Shown: positions 42,868 to 51,846, counted from the first letter of the stretch. The stretch: 64,000 nt of DNA from an uncultured Pseudoxanthomonas sp. (GCA_937975725.1 CALJUL010000107.1:1-64000); one strand, 5' to 3'. Translations and numbers: made by a program. The notes: a model not told the origin generated them from the sequence alone.

Positions 42868-43623
42868 TCAGTCGCGGATACCGGCGCGCATCCAGCACGC
42901 CAGGCCTTCCAGCACCAGCGAGGGCGCCACCGCCGCGGCGGGCGGCAGCCACGGCCGCAATGCCTCCGCGCCGCCGCCGTGCAGCAGCAGCGCCGGCGCG
43001 GCGCCGAGCCGAGCGCCGGCTTCATGCAGGCTGCGTTCGATCAGGCCCAACGCGGCGCCTTCGCATCCCGAGGCCAGCGCGTCATCGGTCCGTGCGGCGA
43101 ATTCCACGTACGCGCCGCCGGCATCCGGCAATTGCACGGCCGCGCGATGCAGCGCTTCGCGCATCAGCCGCGGCGAAGGCGCGATCCGCCCACCATGGTG
43201 CAGGCCGTCGGCGTCCAGCAGGTCCACGGTCAGCGCCGTGCCCACGCCCACGACCAGCCACGCGCGCGGCGCGCGCGCACGCGCCGCCAGCAGCACGAGG
43301 AAGCGGTCCACGCCCAGCTTCACCGGCTCGGCATAGGCGATGCGCACGCCCGCCAGCGCCGGCACGGTCCGCGCGATGGAGATGCAGGCGAACCGCGTGG
43401 TCAGCCAGTCCAGCAATGCCGCGGTCAACGCGGGCGAAGCCACGCTGGCCAGGCCGGCCGACACCCGGCCCAGCGCTTCGCGGCGCGGCACCCGCGCGTC
43501 CAGCGCGGCGAAGAAGCCGGCATCGCCATGCTCCAGCGCGATCACTTCGCCCAGCGTGCCGTCCGCGTGCAGGCATGCGCATTTCAGGCGCGTATTGCCC
43601 AGGTCGAACACCCATTGCGTCAT
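42868..43623 (-). CDS. coaX: Type III pantothenate kinase
   Basis: 251 residues of the ASKHA fold. WVFDLGNTRLKCACL at the N-terminus supplies the catalytic Asp, then PVKLGVDRFLVLLAAR and VVGVGTALTVDLLDADG mark the pantothenate and ATP sites. It performs the first step of coenzyme A synthesis. The ATG overlaps the birA stop by 4 bases, the usual birA-coaX pairing. Confidence 0.94.
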   Translation of the reverse strand: MTQWVFDLGNTRLKCACLHADGTLGEVIALEHGDAGFFAALDARVPRREALGRVSAGLASVASPALTAALLDWLTTRFACISIARTVPALAGVRIAYAEPVKLGVDRFLVLLAARARAPRAWLVVGVGTALTVDLLDADGLHHGGRIAPSPRLMREALHRAAVQLPDAGGAYVEFAARTDDALASGCEGAALGLIERSLHEAGARLGAAPALLLHGGGAEALRPWLPPAAAVAPSLVLEGLACWMRAGIRD

Positions 43624-44591
43624 GCCGCGCTCCTCACGCTGACTTCGCCCGCATGCACCTGGCCGACGCCATCGTCGAAGCGTACGCGCAGGGCACCGTC
43701 CTCGCCGATGCCTTCGGCGATGCCGCGCCGGTCGCCGTCGTGCGCATGCACGACGACCTCGCGACCGGCCAAGGCATCGAGGGCGGCATAGCGCGGCAGG
43801 AAGGGCGGCAATCCTTCACGGTCGAACAGGTCCAGCGCCGGCAGCAGCGCCGACAGCACGGCGGCGGCCACTGCGTTGCGCGACGCTGCGGCATCGCCGA
43901 GCGAGGCCAGGTCGGTCCAGGGCTGGTCGATGGCGCCGGCGGCCGCGGCCGGCATGCGCAGATTCACGCCCACGCCGACCACAGCGCGCACCGGCCCGCC
44001 ATGTTCGCCGCCCCCCTCCACCAGTACGCCACCCAGCTTGTGGCCACCGGCCAGCAGGTCGTTGGGCCACTTCAGCCCCACCTGCGGATGGCCCAGCCCG
44101 CGCAGGGCCTCGGCCACGGCCACGCCGGCCACCAGGCTCAGGCCGCCCAGCCGCGCCAGTCCGCCGCCGAACTGGCGGGACAGCGAGCAATACAGGTTGG
44201 CCGCGATCGGCGATGCCCATGCGCGCCCGCGGCGTCCGCGGCCGCCGGTCTGGTGTTCCGCCAGCAGCACGTCGGTGCCCTGCACCGAGGCGGGACGGCG
44301 CAGCAGTTCGCTGTTGGTCGAATCCAGCGACCACGCCACGTCCAGTGCCCCGAGCAACGGCCGGGCCCGCGCGTCGAGTGCGGCGCGGATGCCGTCCGCT
44401 TCCAGCAGTTCCATCGGCGCCGCCAGTGCATAGCCACGACCGGGCCGCGCCTGCACCGGCACGCCGCCTTCGCGCAGCGCTTCGATGCGCTTCCACACCG
44501 CCGCGCGGGTCAGGCCGGCATCGCGCGCCAGCGCATCGCCGGACACTGGGCCTGCGATCAATCGCCGCAGCAGATCGCGTTCGCCGCTCAT
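43620..44591 (-). CDS. birA: Biotin operon repressor / biotin-[acetyl-CoA carboxylase] ligase
   Basis: 323 residues. Residues 1-60 form a winged helix (RRLIAGPVSGDALARDAGLT, RAAVWKRIEALREG), so it may repress as well as ligate. The catalytic domain has the ATP/biotin loop GRGRRGRAW at 117-125, LKWPNDLLAGGHKLGGVLVE and GVGVNLRM, and a short C-terminal SH3-like part. It biotinylates the acyl carrier of acetyl-CoA carboxylase. It heads a birA-coaX-SPOR gene set. Confidence 0.94.
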   Translation of the reverse strand: MSGERDLLRRLIAGPVSGDALARDAGLTRAAVWKRIEALREGGVPVQARPGRGYALAAPMELLEADGIRAALDARARPLLGALDVAWSLDSTNSELLRRPASVQGTDVLLAEHQTGGRGRRGRAWASPIAANLYCSLSRQFGGGLARLGGLSLVAGVAVAEALRGLGHPQVGLKWPNDLLAGGHKLGGVLVEGGGEHGGPVRAVVGVGVNLRMPAAAAGAIDQPWTDLASLGDAAASRNAVAAAVLSALLPALDLFDREGLPPFLPRYAALDALAGREVVVHAHDGDRRGIAEGIGEDGALRVRFDDGVGQVHAGEVSVRSAA

Positions 44592-45345
44592 GCGGGGTGC
44601 CGCCGGGGTTGCGAGGGTGCGGAGTACGGCTTCGTATCTGCCTGCGTGCCTGGCTTGCGACCGTGGTCGCAGTTCCGGACAAGCGAGGTTCTGGTGGCGG
44701 CGTCGGATGGTGTACGGATGCCCACGCTGCGCAGCGGACCCGGCACGAAGCTACGGAAAGACGTTCCCGGCAGAGGGGCTATCGGCAGCAGGCGGGAAGA
44801 CATCGGCATGGCGCCATTATGGGCCATGCGGCGACTGGCACTGTCCGTGCCCCGCCCATGATCGGAGCCCTGGTCGCGGGCATGGATTGGGGTGCATGTG
44901 GACGGCCTGCGGGTCGCATCTCGTTGATGCAGGCGCGCTCATCGCGTGCGCTCCGATGAGCGCGCCGACTTCCACGATGCGGTTCTCGCCATCGCCTGGC
45001 GTCCGTTCCGCATTGCATTCGGCAACACCACCGGCATGTCGTGCATGAGCGATACCCGTTCCATAGCGCCGAGGCTATCCGCCACTTTCCCAAGGCCGGG
45101 GGGCGCGAAACAGCAACACCTACACCTTGCAGTTCCGAACCACGCGGACACTGGTCCGGGGGCCAGCGCCCCCCTTCTGCCCGCCCACTGCTGCGGCGCA
45201 GCACCCGGTGTCGCCCATCCCGCGTTTCATCGCGCTCCGGCCGGGTTTCGTCGCATCGGCCGGCGCCGTTCAGCGCGAACGTCACACTTTCACGCTATAT
45301 TTCGCCGATCATCTGGCCGCCGTACCCGAACGACAGGAGTCCCCG
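44592..45345. other. Gene-free stretch of about 750 bases
   Basis: No supportable gene: plus- and minus-strand frames have unfamiliar, shifting translations and no ribosome sites. The last 60 bases (CACTTTCACGCTATATTTCG) look like a promoter for the secreted protein at 45346, with TATATT as a possible -10. No dispersed repeat was recognised. Confidence 0.4.
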
Positions 45346-45678
45346 ATGCTTCGCGCCAGCCTCGCCCTGCTCCTCCTCGGTGCGTCCGCGGCCGCGCTCG
45401 CCCAGAACGGGCGCTCGGCCACGGTCGACACGGTCGCCACCTGCCAGGACATCGCCGAGCGCTCGCTGGGCGAACGCCCCGCGGAAACCGCGTCGCCGGT
45501 CGCGCCGGACAACCGCCGCCAGCGCGCCGCCGCCGTGCGCAACAAGTACGCCACGCCCGCCGCCGCAGCCGGGTTGCCCGCGGGCGCGTCCCGCGGCGGT
45601 GGCGACGACGACGACACCCCCCTGCCGCGCAGCCGGAGCTCGAAGTGGCACAGCTTCCTGCCCGGCATGTTCCGTTGA
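45346..45678 (+). CDS. Small secreted hypothetical protein
   Basis: 110 residues with a good SD (CAGGAG) and a signal peptide (MLRASLALLLLGASAAALAQ). The mature part is polar, rich in Arg, Ala and Asp, with a GGGDDDD run near residue 85 and no recognisable domain. It is 12 bases before mtfA in the same orientation and probably co-transcribed. Confidence 0.65.
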   Translation: MLRASLALLLLGASAAALAQNGRSATVDTVATCQDIAERSLGERPAETASPVAPDNRRQRAAAVRNKYATPAAAAGLPAGASRGGGDDDDTPLPRSRSSKWHSFLPGMFR

Positions 45679-45690
45679 CCGGCGCGGCCG

Positions 45691-46446
45691 GTGATAGGAC
45701 TGCTGAGGCGCTTCCGCCGCCCCGCCCCCCTGCTTGAAGACGACCTCTGGCGCACCGTGCGCGACGGCACGCCGTGGATCGCCGCCCTAGCCCCGGCCCG
45801 CGCCGATGCGCTGCGCGCCCTCGCCGCCCGCTTCCTCCAGCAGAAGACCATCACCCCGGTGGCCGGGCTGACGCTGGACGATGCCCAGCGCGCGCAACTG
45901 GCGGCCCTGTGCTGCCTGCCGTTGCTGGAATTCGGCCAGGGCGGACTGCGCGGCTGGTCGCAACTGATCGTCTATCCCGACGCCTTCCGCGTGCAGCGCT
46001 CGCACACCGACGCAGCCGGCGTGCTGCACGAATGGGAAGACGAACTGGCCGGCGAATCCTGGGGCGCGGGCCCGCTGATCCTGTCGTGGGCCGACGTGCA
46101 GGCGGACATCGACGAACCGGATGCCGGCTTCTGCGTGGCCGTGCACGAAATGGCGCACAAGCTGGATGTGCTGGACGGCGAGCTCGACGGCACGCCGCCG
46201 CTGCCGAGCGAGTGGCACGGGCAATGGGCACGCGACTTCCAGCGCGCCTACGACGATTTCTGCATGCAGGTGGACCTGGGCCGCAAGACCGCGATCGATC
46301 CGTACGCGGCCGAGGCGCCGGAGGAATTCTTCGCCGTCGCCAGCGAATACCACTTCTCCGCGCCCGACCTGCTGGCCGAGGCGATGCCGGCAGTGGCGGG
46401 TCACCTGGAGCGCTTCTACGGCCCATCGCCGTTCGCGCGGCCGTGA
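45691..46446 (+). CDS. mtfA: Zinc-dependent peptidase, MtfA/M90 family
   Basis: 251 residues beginning with GTG at 45691. The core has the zinc motif AVHEMAHKLDVLDGELDGTPPL (HExxH with following Asp) near residue 150, and EEFFAVASEYHF downstream with the third ligand Glu, as in MtfA (YeeI). LIVYPDAFRVQRSHTDAAG and GPLILSWADV are also typical. In E. coli MtfA binds the Mlc repressor and controls glucose uptake; whether that holds here is not visible. Confidence 0.9.
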   Translation: MIGLLRRFRRPAPLLEDDLWRTVRDGTPWIAALAPARADALRALAARFLQQKTITPVAGLTLDDAQRAQLAALCCLPLLEFGQGGLRGWSQLIVYPDAFRVQRSHTDAAGVLHEWEDELAGESWGAGPLILSWADVQADIDEPDAGFCVAVHEMAHKLDVLDGELDGTPPLPSEWHGQWARDFQRAYDDFCMQVDLGRKTAIDPYAAEAPEEFFAVASEYHFSAPDLLAEAMPAVAGHLERFYGPSPFARP

Positions 46447-47021
46447 TTGGGGGCCATGGATGAACGCGGATCGGCGTGGATTGGGCGTGGCATTTCCGAC
46501 GCGGATCGCAGCGAAAAAAGCACGGATCAAGGCAAAAAGGCTTTTTACGTATTGATCGGCGTTGATCCGCATTCACTCCCGCGATCCACAAGCTCCCTAC
46601 TGTAGGAGCGACCGCGACCCCTGAAGAGCCCTCGAGCCACGGATGGACACGGATCAATGCGGATAAAGCATTGCTGCCTCGGCAGTTGCTCCATGCGCAA
46701 GAATGGTCATGCCTGACGGAAGGAATGCGGCTTACCTCGTCGCGACTGACGTCGCTCCCACAGACGCGAGGGAAAGGACACGCGCGAGCCGACGGTGGAA
46801 GCCATTGATTGGCCATCCAGCCATTGAAAACCGGCCGTAGCCGCAGAATCAAAGGAACGCGACTGCGGTTCTGCGCGGATCAACACGAGTAAGAGCTTCT
46901 TGCCTTGATCCGTGCTTTTCCGCTGCGATCCGTGTCGAAAATATCCTGTCTTATTCGCGCCCATCCGTGGCTCAAGGCTCTTCAGGGGGCACGGTCGCGA
47001 CTGACGTCGCTCCTACAGGGA
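46447..47021. repeat. Repeat-filled spacer of 575 bases between mtfA and phoQ
   Basis: No gene. ACGGATC-type inverted repeats fill 46458-46572 (GATGAACGCGGATCGGCG versus TTGATCGGCGTTGATCCGC), 46635-46665 and 46867-46975 (TCCGTGCTTTTCCGCTGCGATCC). GAGCGACGTCAGTCGC-type copies lie at 46601-46620 (shortened), 46739-46762 (inverted) and 46993-47020 (inverted). It is the densest repeat cluster in the window. Confidence 0.75.
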
Positions 47022-48473
47022 TTACAGGCCCGGGGGGAGTTTGACTTCGAAGCGGGCGCCGCCCAGTTCCTGCGAGCGCAGCACCTGCAGTTCGCCGCGA
47101 TAGTCGCGGATCAGATCCTGCACGATGGACAGGCCGATGCCGTGGCCCTGCACGCGCTCGTCGCCGCGCACGCCGCGCTGCAATACCTTGGCCACGTCGT
47201 CCTCGGCGATGCCCGGTCCGTCGTCGTCCACCGCGAGGAACAGGCCCGGCCGGCGCTGCGGCGCGACCGCGCCGACCTGCACCGTCAACAGCACGCGCGA
47301 ACGCGCCCACTTGAAGGCGTTCTCCAGCAGGTTGCCCATCAGTTCCTGCAGGTCGCCCGGCTCACCGTGGAAGCGCGCCTTCGGGTCGATCTCGAACTCG
47401 CAGATCACGCCCTTCGCCGCGTACACCTTCTCCAGCCCGCGCACGATCTCCTCGGCATGCGGCTCGATCGGGATGGGCGCGGCGAACAGCTTGTGGCCGC
47501 CGGCGGCGGCGCGCGCGAGCTGGTAGGAAACCAGGTTGTTCATGCGCTTGAGCTGCACGTCCAGCTCTTCGCGCAGGGCCTGCGTATCGCTGCCGCTGTC
47601 CAGTTGCGTGCGCAGCACGGCCAGCGGCGTCTTCAGGCTGTGCGCCAGGTCGGCCAGGGTGTTGCGCTGGCGCGCCAGGTTCTCGCGCTCGCTCTCGATG
47701 AAGGCGTTGATGCTGTCGGTCAGCGGTTCCAGTTCGCGCGGATGGCGTTCGGTCATGCCCGCCAGTTCGCCGCGCTGCACCCGCGCCAGTTCGAAGATCA
47801 CCCGGCGCAGCGGGCGCAGGCTCCATCGCAGCACCAGCATCTGCACCAGCAGCAGGATCAGGCCGGCGCCGCCCAGGTAGACCCACAGCGAGCCGCGGAA
47901 CACGCGGATCTGCGCGCTGAGCGCCTGCGCGTCCTCCAGGATGTAGATGCTGTAGGGCAGTTCGGAATGCTGGCGCGTGCCCGGCCAGACGTAGCCCACG
48001 CCGTAGCGGTACGCCTGCGCCTCGGTGCCGTCGGCGCGGCGGATCGGCAGCGGCCCTTCGAAGGATTCGGCCAGCGCGCCCAGCATGGCCGGATCGGGCA
48101 GGTCGGGGCCGAGCGTGGAATTGGAACCCCACGGCGCCGCGCCCGGCAGCACCACCTGCGCGTACAGCCCGCTGTCGGGCATGTCGAAGCGCGGGTCGGG
48201 CGTGGTGTAGGGCGGAATGAAGGTGCCGCTGCGGCCGAACTCCACCTTCTCGGTGTAGTACAGCGCATAGCTCTTCAGGCGCTGCCGCAGGTTGTCCTCG
48301 GCGGTGTCGACGAAGGCGCGGTCCAGCGCATAGCCGGCCAAGGCCAGGAACGCGAGCAGCGCCAGGCTGGCGGCCAGCAACTGGCGCGCGCGCAGCGAGC
48401 GCGGGCGCCAGCCTTCGAAGCGGGGTTGGCCGGCCGGGTGGGGCGGCGCGGCGCCGGCACCCGGCGCGGGCAT
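47022..48473 (-). CDS. phoQ: PhoQ-type sensor histidine kinase
   Basis: 483 residues. Membrane helices at about 32-50 and 197-214 bracket a periplasmic sensor domain with acidic segments. A HAMP linker follows, then the phosphoacceptor His in LADLAHSLKTPLAVLRTQ (about His278). The ATPase region shows NLLENAFKWAR, DDDGPGI and GHGIGLSIVQ. ATG 48473 is preferred over TTG 48476. It is 28 bases after phoP and divergence from canonical PhoQ in the sensor part is visible, so the ligand (Mg2+, pH, peptides) is inferred. Downstream is a repeat-rich spacer. Confidence 0.9.
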   Translation of the reverse strand: MPAPGAGAAPPHPAGQPRFEGWRPRSLRARQLLAASLALLAFLALAGYALDRAFVDTAEDNLRQRLKSYALYYTEKVEFGRSGTFIPPYTTPDPRFDMPDSGLYAQVVLPGAAPWGSNSTLGPDLPDPAMLGALAESFEGPLPIRRADGTEAQAYRYGVGYVWPGTRQHSELPYSIYILEDAQALSAQIRVFRGSLWVYLGGAGLILLLVQMLVLRWSLRPLRRVIFELARVQRGELAGMTERHPRELEPLTDSINAFIESERENLARQRNTLADLAHSLKTPLAVLRTQLDSGSDTQALREELDVQLKRMNNLVSYQLARAAAGGHKLFAAPIPIEPHAEEIVRGLEKVYAAKGVICEFEIDPKARFHGEPGDLQELMGNLLENAFKWARSRVLLTVQVGAVAPQRRPGLFLAVDDDGPGIAEDDVAKVLQRGVRGDERVQGHGIGLSIVQDLIRDYRGELQVLRSQELGGARFEVKLPPGL

Positions 48474-48501
48474 CAATCGACCGTCGGGCGAGCGCGGCGC
48501 A

Positions 48502-49188
48502 TCAGCCTTCGCCGCTGCGCGGGATGGCGAAGCGGTAGCCGCGGCCGCGGACGGTCTCGATCGGCTTCAATTCACCGTCCGGGTCGAGCTTCTTGCGCAG
48601 GCGGCCGATGAAGACCTCCAGCACGTTGGAATCGCGGTCGAAGTCCTGCTGGTAGATGTGCTCGGTCAGGTCGGCCTTCGAGACCAGTTCGCCGGCGTGC
48701 ATCATCAGGTATTCCAGCACCTTGTACTCGTAGCTGGTCAGGTCCACGTTGCCGCCGTTGACGCTGACGGTCTGCGCCGCCAGGTCCAGCGCGACCGGGC
48801 CGCATTCCAGGGTGGGCTTGCTCCAGCCGGCGGCGCGGCGCAGCAGCGCGTTGACGCGCGCCAGCAGCTCTTCGACGTGGAACGGCTTGACCAGGTAGTC
48901 GTCGGCGCCCTGCTTCAGGCCCTCGACCTTGTCCTGCCAGCTCGAGCGCGCGGTCAGGATGAGGATGGGGAATTTCTTGCCCTCGTCGCGCAGCGCCTTG
49001 ATCAGCTCCATGCCCGACATCTTGGGCAGGCCCAGGTCGATGATGCCCACGTCGAACGGCACCTCGCGGCCCATGTACAGGCCTTCCTCGCCGTCCTGGG
49101 CGGCGTCGACGGCGAAGCCTTCGCGCTTCAGGCGCGCGGCCAAGGTCTCACGCAGGGGGGCTTCGTCTTCGACCAGCAGGATACGCAT
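48502..49188 (-). CDS. phoP: PhoP-type response regulator
   Basis: 228 residues of the OmpR/PhoB family. The receiver has the acidic pair in VEDEA, Asp51 in IIDLGLPKMSG, Thr79 in ILTAR and Lys101 in YLVKPFHVEELLARV. The winged helix follows with NVDLTSYEYKVLEYLMMHAGELVSK (short blocks) and DSNVLEVFIGRLRKKLD, RGRGYRFAIP. It is paired with phoQ and preceded by a PepSY-like secreted protein gene in the same orientation, which suggests auto-regulation or signal modulation at the envelope. Confidence 0.94.
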   Translation of the reverse strand: MRILLVEDEAPLRETLAARLKREGFAVDAAQDGEEGLYMGREVPFDVGIIDLGLPKMSGMELIKALRDEGKKFPILILTARSSWQDKVEGLKQGADDYLVKPFHVEELLARVNALLRRAAGWSKPTLECGPVALDLAAQTVSVNGGNVDLTSYEYKVLEYLMMHAGELVSKADLTEHIYQQDFDRDSNVLEVFIGRLRKKLDPDGELKPIETVRGRGYRFAIPRSGEG

Positions 49189-49261
49189 GGACTCTCCTTG
49201 GTAATGCGGCGTGGGCGGCCACGCGGTGGGCTCTATGTGAGCCAGGGAATTCTACGCAAGA

Positions 49262-49645
49262 CTACGGGCGCGGGGGGTTATCGCCGCGTGGAGGCTGCGG
49301 CGGCGCCATCTCGCCGCGCGGGCGCACGGGGGCGTCGGCGTCGCGGCGCTGCGGGCCCATGTCGCGCGTGCGCACGCGGCCGCGATCGTCGATGTACTTG
49401 ACCCGGGTGACGTCGCGACCGTCGTACTGCATGCGCTCCACGCTCAGCACCTGGCCGCCGGTCTCATTGCGCACGCGGCGGACCGAGTCGGACATGGAGT
49501 TGCGGTGGCCGCGGTCCTCGCCGCGCGGGGGCGACTCGGGCCTGGGCGCGTCGCGCCCATCCTGGGCATGCGCCGGCATCGACCCGCACACGGCGGCGCC
49601 GAGGGCCAGCAGGACAGCGACGGAAAGTGACGGACGCAACGGCAT
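49262..49645 (-). CDS. PepSY-like secreted protein upstream of phoPQ
   Basis: 127 residues. ATG 49645 opens a signal peptide (MPLRPSLSVAVLLALGAAVCGSMPAHA). The mature protein is short, with a central SVRRVRNETGGQVLSVERMQYD followed by VKYIDDRGRVRTRDMG in the GG-x-VLSVE and DD-x-GRVR order of PepSY-type domains, and a Pro/Arg-rich tail. It lies 73 bases before phoP in the same direction. A role in modulating the kinase or metal homeostasis is guessed from context. Confidence 0.75.
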   Translation of the reverse strand: MPLRPSLSVAVLLALGAAVCGSMPAHAQDGRDAPRPESPPRGEDRGHRNSMSDSVRRVRNETGGQVLSVERMQYDGRDVTRVKYIDDRGRVRTRDMGPQRRDADAPVRPRGEMAPPQPPRGDNPPRP

Positions 49646-49772
49646 AACGGAATCGTAACGGATACGGGGCCGCGAAACTGAACGGAACCCGAAACCGCCT
49701 CGGTGGAAGGGAACCGCAGTGTTGGTTCGGGGCAGTGAATCCGATCTGAACTTATCCACAGCCCGAAGGCAC

Positions 49773-49792
49773 GGATTCAGCATGCTGAATCC
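49773..49792. repeat. 20-base perfect palindrome after ctlX
   Basis: GGATTCAGCATGCTGAATCC is its own reverse complement and touches the ctlX stop codon (49793-49795). It could be a terminator stem on the minus strand, but no T-run follows, or a protein binding site for the downstream PepSY-like/phoPQ promoter. Confidence 0.65.
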
Positions 49793-50707
49793 TCAGAAAA
49801 TCTCGGCTACACAACACCTTAGCGAACCGCCGCCTGCTTCGATGGCCTCCAGCGGCACGTCACGGACCGTGAACCCTGCGCCCGCCTGCAACGCCTCCAG
49901 ATGGGCCGGCGCCAATGCCTGGCGGGCGCGCCGGCTCATCCAGACCGTATCCCGGCCCAGCGCGATCGCATTGCCGGCGAACGCCGCCTGTTCGGCGGTC
50001 GACAGCCGCACCACATGTGGCCCGTAGAGCGCCTCCAGCGCCGCGTCCACCGCGTTGCCGGCGATCCCCGCCGGGCATACCAGCGCGGCGCGTCCCGCCA
50101 GCACCGCGAGCACCACGTTGGTGTGGTACTCGCCCGGCGCGAGGTCGAACATCAGCGTCGCCCGCAGACCCAATGCATCGTGCATCAGCCGCGCGCCGTG
50201 CTCGTCGCAGCGCTCGGACAGGCCGCAGAAGCCCAGGCCGCGGGCGTGGTCGATCGCCAGCGCGCCGGTCAGTTCGCAGGGATGCGGCTGCGTGGAGAGA
50301 TCCACTTCCACATATCCCGCCACCGTGGCGAAGAAACCGCGGATGTCCGGGCGCGCCGATTCGCGCTGGCGCACCGGGTGGCGCATGCGCCCGACGATCA
50401 ATCGCCCAGGAGCGGTGGCGAACACGTTGTTCGGGAACACCGCGTCGGGCATGTCCTCCCGTCCCGGGAAGCAGACCACCGGCAGGATGTCCGACAGCGC
50501 GCGGTGCAGGGCATGGTGCTCGCGCAGCGCGGCATCGGCGTCGAACGCCGCCGCGCCCGCCATGTAGCGGTTGTCCTGCGCGGACTCTTCCGCGCGCATG
50601 AAGCCGTCCGGCGTCACCAGGAACGCCGCCCGCGCGGTGGCCGGCCCGAAATCCGGCGCCAGCGTCTTCGCCGTGGCGATGAAGGCGGCGGCGTCGCGCG
50701 TGATCAT
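49793..50707 (-). CDS. ctlX: Citrulline utilization hydrolase, CtlX-type (arginine deiminase superfamily)
   Basis: 304 residues of the guanidino-group modifying fold. The key blocks are DAVFPNNVFATAPGRLIVG (the FPNN-type loop), ELTGALAIDHARGLGFCGLSERCDEHG (shown in parts), EYHTNVVLAVLAGRAALVCP with the catalytic His, and GGGSLRCCVAEIF at the C-terminus with the catalytic Cys. ATG 50707 lies 3 bases from the dusA stop. It is likely to cleave citrulline or a related ureido compound, as proposed for CtlX. Substrate not read from sequence. Its stop is adjacent to a palindrome. Confidence 0.86.
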   Translation of the reverse strand: MITRDAAAFIATAKTLAPDFGPATARAAFLVTPDGFMRAEESAQDNRYMAGAAAFDADAALREHHALHRALSDILPVVCFPGREDMPDAVFPNNVFATAPGRLIVGRMRHPVRQRESARPDIRGFFATVAGYVEVDLSTQPHPCELTGALAIDHARGLGFCGLSERCDEHGARLMHDALGLRATLMFDLAPGEYHTNVVLAVLAGRAALVCPAGIAGNAVDAALEALYGPHVVRLSTAEQAAFAGNAIALGRDTVWMSRRARQALAPAHLEALQAGAGFTVRDVPLEAIEAGGGSLRCCVAEIF

Positions 50708-50709
50708 GA

Positions 50710-51768
50710 TCAGGCCGCCGGGCGCAGTTCGCGCGTGGTGGCCGCCAGCGCGCGCTCTACCAGCGACCAGTCGGCGCCGGGCTTGTGCGCGCCCTCGCTG
50801 AGGATCTGGCGGAAGGCGCGGCCGCCGGGCTGCGCATGGAACAGGCCCAGCACGTGGCGCGTCATGTGCTTGAGCGCCACGCCCTGCGCCAGCCGCAACT
50901 CCACGTAGGGCCGCCACGCGCGCAGTAGCTCGGTACGCATGCGCACTTCCCCGCCGAACAGCGCGGCCTGCATTTCGTGCAGCACGTAGGGTTCGTGGTA
51001 GGCGGCGCGGCCGATCATCACGCCGTCGGCATGGCGCAGGTGTTCGAGCGCCTGCACGACCGTGGCGATGCCGCCGTTGAGCGCGACGGTCAGCCCGGGC
51101 CGCTCGCGCTTGAGCCGGTAGGCCCAGTCGTAGCGCAGCGGCGGGATCTCGCGGTTCTCTTTCGGCGACAGCCCGTTCAACCACGCCTTGCGCGCATGCA
51201 CGAAGAACACGCGGCAGCCCGCGGCAGCCACCGTGTCGACGAAGGCGCGGAACAGGTCGTAGTCCTCCTGCTCGTCCACCCCCAGCCGGCACTTCACCGT
51301 GACCGGGACCGGCGTGCCGGAAGCGGCCACGGCGGCGATCATCGCCGCCACGCAGTCGGCCACCAGCGCCGGTTCCTGCATCAGGCAGGCGCCGAAGCGC
51401 CCGGCCTGCACTCGGTCGGACGGGCAGCCGACGTTGAGGTTCACTTCGTCGTAGCCCCAGTCCCGCGCGATGCACGCGGCCTGCGCCAGATGCGCCGGCT
51501 CGCTGCCGCCGAGCTGCACCGCCACCGGATGCTCGATCGGATCGAAACCCAGCAAGCGGTCGCGGTCGCCGTGGATCACCGCCTGCGCGTGCACCATCTC
51601 GGTATACAGCCGCGCATCCGGCGCCAGCAGGCGATGGAACACGCGGCAGTGCGTGTCCGTCCAGTCCATCATCGGGGCGACGGACAGGCGCAGGGACGCC
51701 TCGTAGCGCGATTTTTCGCGCAAATCCAAGGACTTGCCCGTGTTTTCGTGATCCTCAGTTGCGCTCAT
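50710..51768 (-). CDS. dusA: tRNA-dihydrouridine synthase A, with an N-terminal tail possibly provided by the adjacent element
   Basis: 352 residues, FMN-dependent. SVAPMMDWTDTHCRVFHRLL near residue 30, LQLGGS-like VAVQLGGSEPAHLAQAA, NLNVGCPSDRVQAGRFGACLM with the catalytic Cys and GRAAYHEPYVL are DusA hallmarks; it reduces U20/U20a in tRNA. The first 28 residues before SVAPMMDWTD are unusually polar (KSLDLREKSRYEAS), longer than normal and less GC-rich. A divergent integrase gene begins 78 bases upstream of the start. Known integrases insert at this 5' end and leave dusA functional with a replaced start. Confidence 0.93.
   Translation of the reverse strand: MSATEDHENTGKSLDLREKSRYEASLRLSVAPMMDWTDTHCRVFHRLLAPDARLYTEMVHAQAVIHGDRDRLLGFDPIEHPVAVQLGGSEPAHLAQAACIARDWGYDEVNLNVGCPSDRVQAGRFGACLMQEPALVADCVAAMIAAVAASGTPVPVTVKCRLGVDEQEDYDLFRAFVDTVAAAGCRVFFVHARKAWLNGLSPKENREIPPLRYDWAYRLKRERPGLTVALNGGIATVVQALEHLRHADGVMIGRAAYHEPYVLHEMQAALFGGEVRMRTELLRAWRPYVELRLAQGVALKHMTRHVLGLFHAQPGGRAFRQILSEGAHKPGADWSLVERALAATTRELRPAA
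51655..51684. other. Candidate attachment site within the 5' end of dusA
   Basis: These 30 bases encode SVAPMMDWTD of DusA, the conserved stretch used by dusA-specific integrases as their attachment core. The element would have supplied the bases from here to the dusA start. A second copy needed to prove attR was not found and would lie beyond the right edge. Placement is inferred from knowledge of that insertion family and the adjacent integrase. Confidence 0.4.
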
Positions 51769-51801
51769 GTTCGGCTAATTTCGTGAGTTTTTGGGGCGAA
51801 G

Positions 51802-51839
51802 GTGTAACACGTAGTGCAACATTCGGCCCGTTGTTACAC
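51802..51839. promoter_or_regulatory. Inverted repeat upstream of the integrase gene
   Basis: GTGTAACA at 51802-51809 and TGTTACAC at 51832-51839 are perfect inverted arms around a 22-base spacer, 7 bases before the integrase start. It may be an integrase or excisionase arm site or a repressor operator. Confidence 0.5.
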
Positions 51840-51846
51840 TCCGGGC

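Noticed and set aside
44946..45694. Overlapping plus-strand open frames in the birA-mtfA spacer
   Set aside because: Only the frame beginning at 45346 has a signal peptide and ribosome site; the others are Arg/Pro-rich shadows.
46447..47021. Open frames in the mtfA-phoQ spacer
   Set aside because: They consist of translated repeats; no start site or domain is seen.
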